DNA from: Sinorhizobium sojae CCBAU 05684
GTDB taxonomy: Bacteria; Pseudomonadota; Alphaproteobacteria; Rhizobiales; Rhizobiaceae
Direction of reading: 5' to 3'
DNA: 64,000 nt
NCBI RefSeq assembly: GCF_002288525.1
Contig: NZ_CP023068.1
Span: 1,364,001-1,428,000, forward strand
The position numbers and the translations under genes are program-made. This document shows, piece after piece, positions 63,759 to 64,000 of the stretch; the stretch's first letter is position 1, and each line of letters opens with the position of its first letter. Below the pieces are notes generated by a model. That model made no database searches, was not told the DNA's origin, and worked only from the letters and a program-made list of their open reading frames with translations.

Positions 63759-63785
63759 CCCGCATCGCGGCGGGTTTCTATTTAG
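63759..63785 (+). terminator. Terminator-like hairpin at the ISL3 boundary
   Basis: CCCGC (63759-63763) and GCGGG (63770-63774) form a stem with a 6-base loop, followed by TTTCTATTTAG. It is preceded by AAAGG, so it could also act on the opposite strand. It probably belonged to a gene removed by the insertion. Confidence 0.5.
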
Positions 63786-63901
63786 TCGCCGCCCCTGCCG
63801 TCCGCATGAATTTCTTTCAAGCGGAGTTTAAATCTCATCATTTGCGATCGACTTTCGTTGCTTCGATAGTCCTCCGGCACTCAAACGCCAGGGGAAATTA
63901 G

Positions 63902-64000
63902 ATGCGAATTAACAGCCTTTTTTACAGTGTCGTGGGCGCTTGCCTGCTCTTGTCCAGTACAGCCATGGCCGATGTCGCTTTGAACGGCCGGGACGCCACG
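63902..64000 (+). CDS. 5' end of a gene for an exported protein (partial)
   Basis: The ATG at 63902, after AGGGGAAA, opens a frame to the window edge. The 33 visible residues are a signal peptide: MRIN, hydrophobic FYSVVGACLLLSSTAMA, then DVALNGRDAT as the likely mature start. A periplasmic binding protein or secreted enzyme is possible, but too little is visible to name a family. Confidence 0.6.
   Translation, partial: MRINSLFYSVVGACLLLSSTAMADVALNGRDAT

Noticed and set aside
1..64000. CRISPR arrays, tRNA or rRNA genes, replication origin
   Set aside because: No regularly spaced repeats, no cloverleaf-like sequences, no rRNA stretches and no repABC-type genes were seen.

Overview
The window is GC-rich accessory DNA, most likely from a plasmid or second replicon of a Rhizobiaceae-type alphaproteobacterium. 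This is inferred from the density of sugar and amino-acid ABC transport genes, the many LysR and AraC regulators, the tight ATGA/TAATG gene overlaps and the absence of rRNA, tRNA or housekeeping genes. No CRISPR array, tRNA or replication origin was seen.

Region by region. (1) 1-6176: a sugar-catabolism locus with an RbsC-type permease running off the left edge, a two-gene (split) transketolase, an FGGY kinase, a SorC-type regulator and a short-chain dehydrogenase. A shared operator-like motif lies at the divergent promoter and in front of the regulator. (2) 6702-19307: a stress/detoxification block. It holds a chloroperoxidase-like hydrolase, an MFS exporter, DoxX, a Tat-exported YtcJ-like amidohydrolase, an XapX/DUF1427 protein, a cysteine hydrolase, three consecutive AraC regulators, and a LysR gene divergent from an MhqO-like ring-cleaving dioxygenase and an MhqD-like esterase. 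(3) 19659-39402: a 20 kb block read almost entirely leftward, with a divergent LysR gene at its head. In transcription order it encodes PxpA, BCCP, biotin carboxylase, PxpB, PxpC, a decayed binding-protein fragment, a TorT-like binding protein with ATPase and two permeases, an AraC regulator, HyuA, HyuB, a three-subunit molybdenum hydroxylase and a GABA-type aminotransferase. Together these look like uptake, hydroxylation, ATP- or biotin-dependent ring opening and transamination of a lactam or other cyclic amide; the substrate is unknown. This is the strongest candidate for an undescribed pathway. (4) 40904-45340: a three-domain carboxymuconolactone-decarboxylase-like protein, two LysR genes and a quinone oxidoreductase whose start appears frameshifted. 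(5) 45708-57641: two amino-acid catabolic operons. The first has homoserine dehydrogenase, an aldehyde dehydrogenase, a DapA-like aldolase, a homoserine-kinase-like protein that lacks its catalytic residues, and an Lrp regulator. The second has a D-serine-dehydratase-like PLP enzyme overlapping RidA, an FAD oxidoreductase, a cupin and an acetyltransferase, preceded by a second aldehyde dehydrogenase and a LysR gene. (6) 57680-63755: a graveyard of mobile DNA with a truncated LysE exporter, two different IS66 remnants, a TniA fragment with intact TniB and TniQ, and a truncated ISL3 transposase. A new gene for an exported protein begins at 63902 and leaves the window.

Method and limits: families were assigned by reading translated motifs by eye. 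No database search was run, so substrate assignments are inferences and start sites are judged from ribosome-binding sites and family length.
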